Assembly (NCBI GenBank): GCA_900766915.1
Contig: CAAFXE010000058.1
Location: 1-13,705, forward strand
From: Lachnospiraceae bacterium
Lineage (GTDB): Bacteria > Bacillota > Clostridia > Lachnospirales > Lachnospiraceae
DNA length: 13,705 bases
Reading direction: 5' to 3'
Of this stretch, positions 12,463 through 13,705 are shown piece by piece. A model generated the notes under the pieces. It was given only the letters and a program-made list of their open reading frames with translations. It ran no database searches and was not told where the DNA came from. The number at the start of each line of letters is the position of its first letter. Within the stretch, counting starts at the first letter, position 1. Position numbers and translations under genes: made by a program.

Positions 12463-13323
12463 TTACCTGGCAAGGTCCACATAGACCTGCTTTATCAAAG
12501 TCCCGATATTTACAGAATGCATATATCCAAATGGAATGCCACAATCCCTGATCAGGTTCACATACCTTGCATAGATTCCATGGCTTAAGTGATCGGTAAA
12601 GAAGTATACTTTCTCTGCTCCTTCAACAAGCTTTTTGTCATGGATTCTGGAGATATTGGCATCCAGATATCTCCAATCAGGGAACTCTTTTCTTAGTTTA
12701 TTGATCCAGTTTATATGGCCACCTATGATGACAACATTTTTTGCCGAGATATATTTCTTCATATCCTCAAGCTTTTCTTCCTCAACGGGTACGTCTTCCT
12801 GTGATAAACTGTATACGAAATTACGAAGATTTATCAGTTCTTCCATATTGTTTTCATTCTGAGCTATGATTTCGGTCGCATTTTTTAGTTCTTCTCTTGC
12901 CTGTTCATACTGCTGCCTAAAATGCCTGCATTCCTCCTCTTTCATCCGAAGGCGTCTTCGAAGCTCATGAATCTAATTTAGATAATCCTCTTCCTTAACA
13001 TCCTTGACGGTATGCGTTATGGATTTGGCAGGCTTTAGTTGATTCTTAGGCTTTGGTGTATCTCTGACAATGACGTTTTCAGGTTTGAACAGACAATCCT
13101 CTAACACATATCTATCTGGAGCAATGCCCAAAATCTCGGAAAAATTTTCATCGTAGGCTTCGCAAACACATACAAGGGAATCGACACAATGCATGATCAT
13201 TGCATGTGTCTGGACATCCTCAAAAGAAAAGTCTTCATCTGGATATATGGTCTTTAGAACAGCAAGTGTTCCGGCAAAGAGCCTGTTCAGACCATGGAAC
13301 TCATCATCACAGACATTTAACAT
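12463..13323 (-). pseudogene. DUF2325-type protein gene, split by an in-frame TAG and 5'-truncated
   Basis: Two open stretches lie in the same frame, separated by a single TAG (12975-12973). The upstream part reads DEFHGLNRLFAGTLAVLKTI through SLVCVCEAYDENFSEILGIA and KPKNQLKPAKSITHTVKDV to EEDYLN. The downstream part continues IHELRRRLRMKEEECRHFRQ as one coiled coil across the stop, then a DUF2325 Rossmann-like domain (NVVIIGGHINWINKL, FPDWRYLDANI, VYFFTDHLSHGIYARY, IPFGYMHSVN). Nine sense codons precede the ATG at 12945, so the stop sits inside the coil; CAG to TAG is the simplest origin. At the 5' end the frame runs into the IS200-type left end, so the original start is lost. Function of the family is not known to me. 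Residual expression of the C-terminal half from 12945 is possible (GAGG-like sequence is weak). Confidence 0.75.
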
Positions 13324-13338
13324 GAAATGAGCAAGAAT

Positions 13339-13362
13339 TCTCCCACCTCTAAGGTGGTGAGA
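13339..13362 (+). promoter_or_regulatory. Left-end hairpin of the IS200/IS605 element
   Basis: CCACCT (13343-13348) pairs with AGGTGG (13352-13357) around a CTA loop, and the stem continues as TCTC (13339-13342) with GAGA (13359-13362), leaving T13358 unpaired. In IS608 the TnpA enzyme recognises a subterminal hairpin with an extrahelical T, so the shape fits well. Confidence 0.65.
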
Positions 13363-13399
13363 TGAATTGCAAAAAATCTTACTACACCAAAAAGAACAC

Positions 13400-13428
13400 T
13401 TGTTCTCTTTGTGAATATGTGATATAAT
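13400..13428 (+). promoter_or_regulatory. Promoter of tnpA
   Basis: TTGTTC (13400-13405), 17 nt, TATAAT (13423-13428). A small palindrome, AGAACA/TGTTCT (13393-13406), overlaps the -35 and could be a repressor site or a hairpin that limits expression. The -10 is perfect, the -35 weak. Confidence 0.55.
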
Positions 13429-13461
13429 ATAATCAGTCGAAAGAGAAAGGATGCTGGTTAT

Positions 13462-13705
13462 ATGAAAGAAATGGATCATAATGCTCATTCAGTATATCTC
13501 TTATATTATCATCTTGTCATGGTAGTAAAATATCGGAGGAAGGTAATAGATGACCAGATATCAGACCGGGCAAAAGAGATTTTCGAATACATAGCACCAA
13601 ACTATGGAATTGTTCTGGAAGAGTGGAACCATGATATAGATCATGTGCATGTCATGTTTCGGGCTCAGCCTAAAACAGAATTATCAAAATTTATCAATGC
13701 TTATA
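13462..13705 (+). CDS. tnpA: IS200/IS605 transposase TnpA, N-terminal part
   Basis: An ATG at 13462 opens a frame that runs to the right edge (81 residues). It begins MKEMDHNAHSVYLLYYHLVM and continues VVKYRRKVI, the standard opening of Y1-transposases, and carries the HUH metal-binding motif as His61-Val-His63 in DIDHVHVMF. The catalytic tyrosine near the C-terminus is outside the window. The enzyme cuts and joins single-stranded DNA at the hairpin-marked ends. GAAAGG upstream serves as a moderate ribosome binding site. Confidence 0.9.
   Translation, partial: MKEMDHNAHSVYLLYYHLVMVVKYRRKVIDDQISDRAKEIFEYIAPNYGIVLEEWNHDIDHVHVMFRAQPKTELSKFINAY

Larger units (their letters stand above)
13321..13705 (+). 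mobile_element. IS200/IS605-type element, left end and tnpA (runs off right edge)
   Basis: The element begins somewhere near 13320-13338, where the DUF2325-type reading frame stops making sense. It contains the left-end hairpin, a promoter and the start of tnpA. Elements of this group have no inverted repeats or target duplication, so the exact boundary cannot be fixed without an empty site. Whether a tnpB follows is beyond the window. Confidence 0.7.

Noticed and set aside
13324..13488. N-terminal extension of the DUF2325-type frame up to an ATG at 13488
   Set aside because: The extension runs antisense through the IS200-type hairpin and promoter, so it is mobile-element sequence and not native protein.
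1..13705. CRISPR array, tRNA or rRNA genes
   Set aside because: No regularly spaced repeats and no recognisable tRNA or rRNA sequence were seen; the only tandem repeat is inside the Rpn coding sequence.

Overview
The window looks like an accessory stretch of a low-GC Gram-positive chromosome, most likely a gut Clostridia of the Lachnospiraceae type. This is inferred from the AT-rich composition, strong AGGAGG-type ribosome binding sites, two Rpn-family nuclease/transposase genes, paired DUF2975/XRE genes, a BlaI-type repressor, a FloA/NfeD pair and a LytTR two-component system. I cannot name a species.

Layout. (1) 1-602: the start of a DDE transposase gene, running leftwards out of the window from a GTG start, and the end of its element, which carries an exact 18-bp direct repeat. 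(2) 589-2142: a rightward operon of DUF2975 membrane protein, small XRE regulator and second DUF2975 protein; the first gene seems to have lost its native 5' end to the element. (3) 2143-5479: two divergent Rpn-family genes around a LiaF-like membrane stress protein, with clear terminators and a possible structured leader. (4) 5475-7127: a complete IS256-family element with 28-bp terminal inverted repeats and an 8-bp target duplication, inserted 3 nt after the second Rpn stop codon. (5) 7149-7920: a BlaI-type repressor between two gene remnants, a BlaR1-like start and a DUF2007-like tail. (6) 7957-10986: the most coherent unit, a four-gene leftward operon of sensor kinase, NfeD, FloA flotillin and LytTR response regulator, from a promoter close to consensus. 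(7) 11006-12330: a small membrane protein, an XRE regulator with a membrane tail and a palindromic promoter, and a broken zinc-ribbon gene. (8) 12463-13705: a DUF2325-type gene split by one in-frame TAG and cut at its 5' end by an IS200/IS605-type element whose tnpA runs off the window.

How it fits together. The kinase-NfeD-FloA-regulator operon suggests a signalling system physically and transcriptionally tied to a flotillin membrane microdomain. Several neighbours are also envelope-related by family (LiaF-like, BlaI/BlaR1, small membrane proteins). Much of the rest shows decay: three insertion elements, and at least four genes that are truncated, deleted or interrupted by a stop. Several of these (the left transposase, tnpA, the BlaR1 start, the DUF2007-like tail, the in-frame join across the TAG) are visible only when frames are read without requiring a complete ATG-to-stop ORF.
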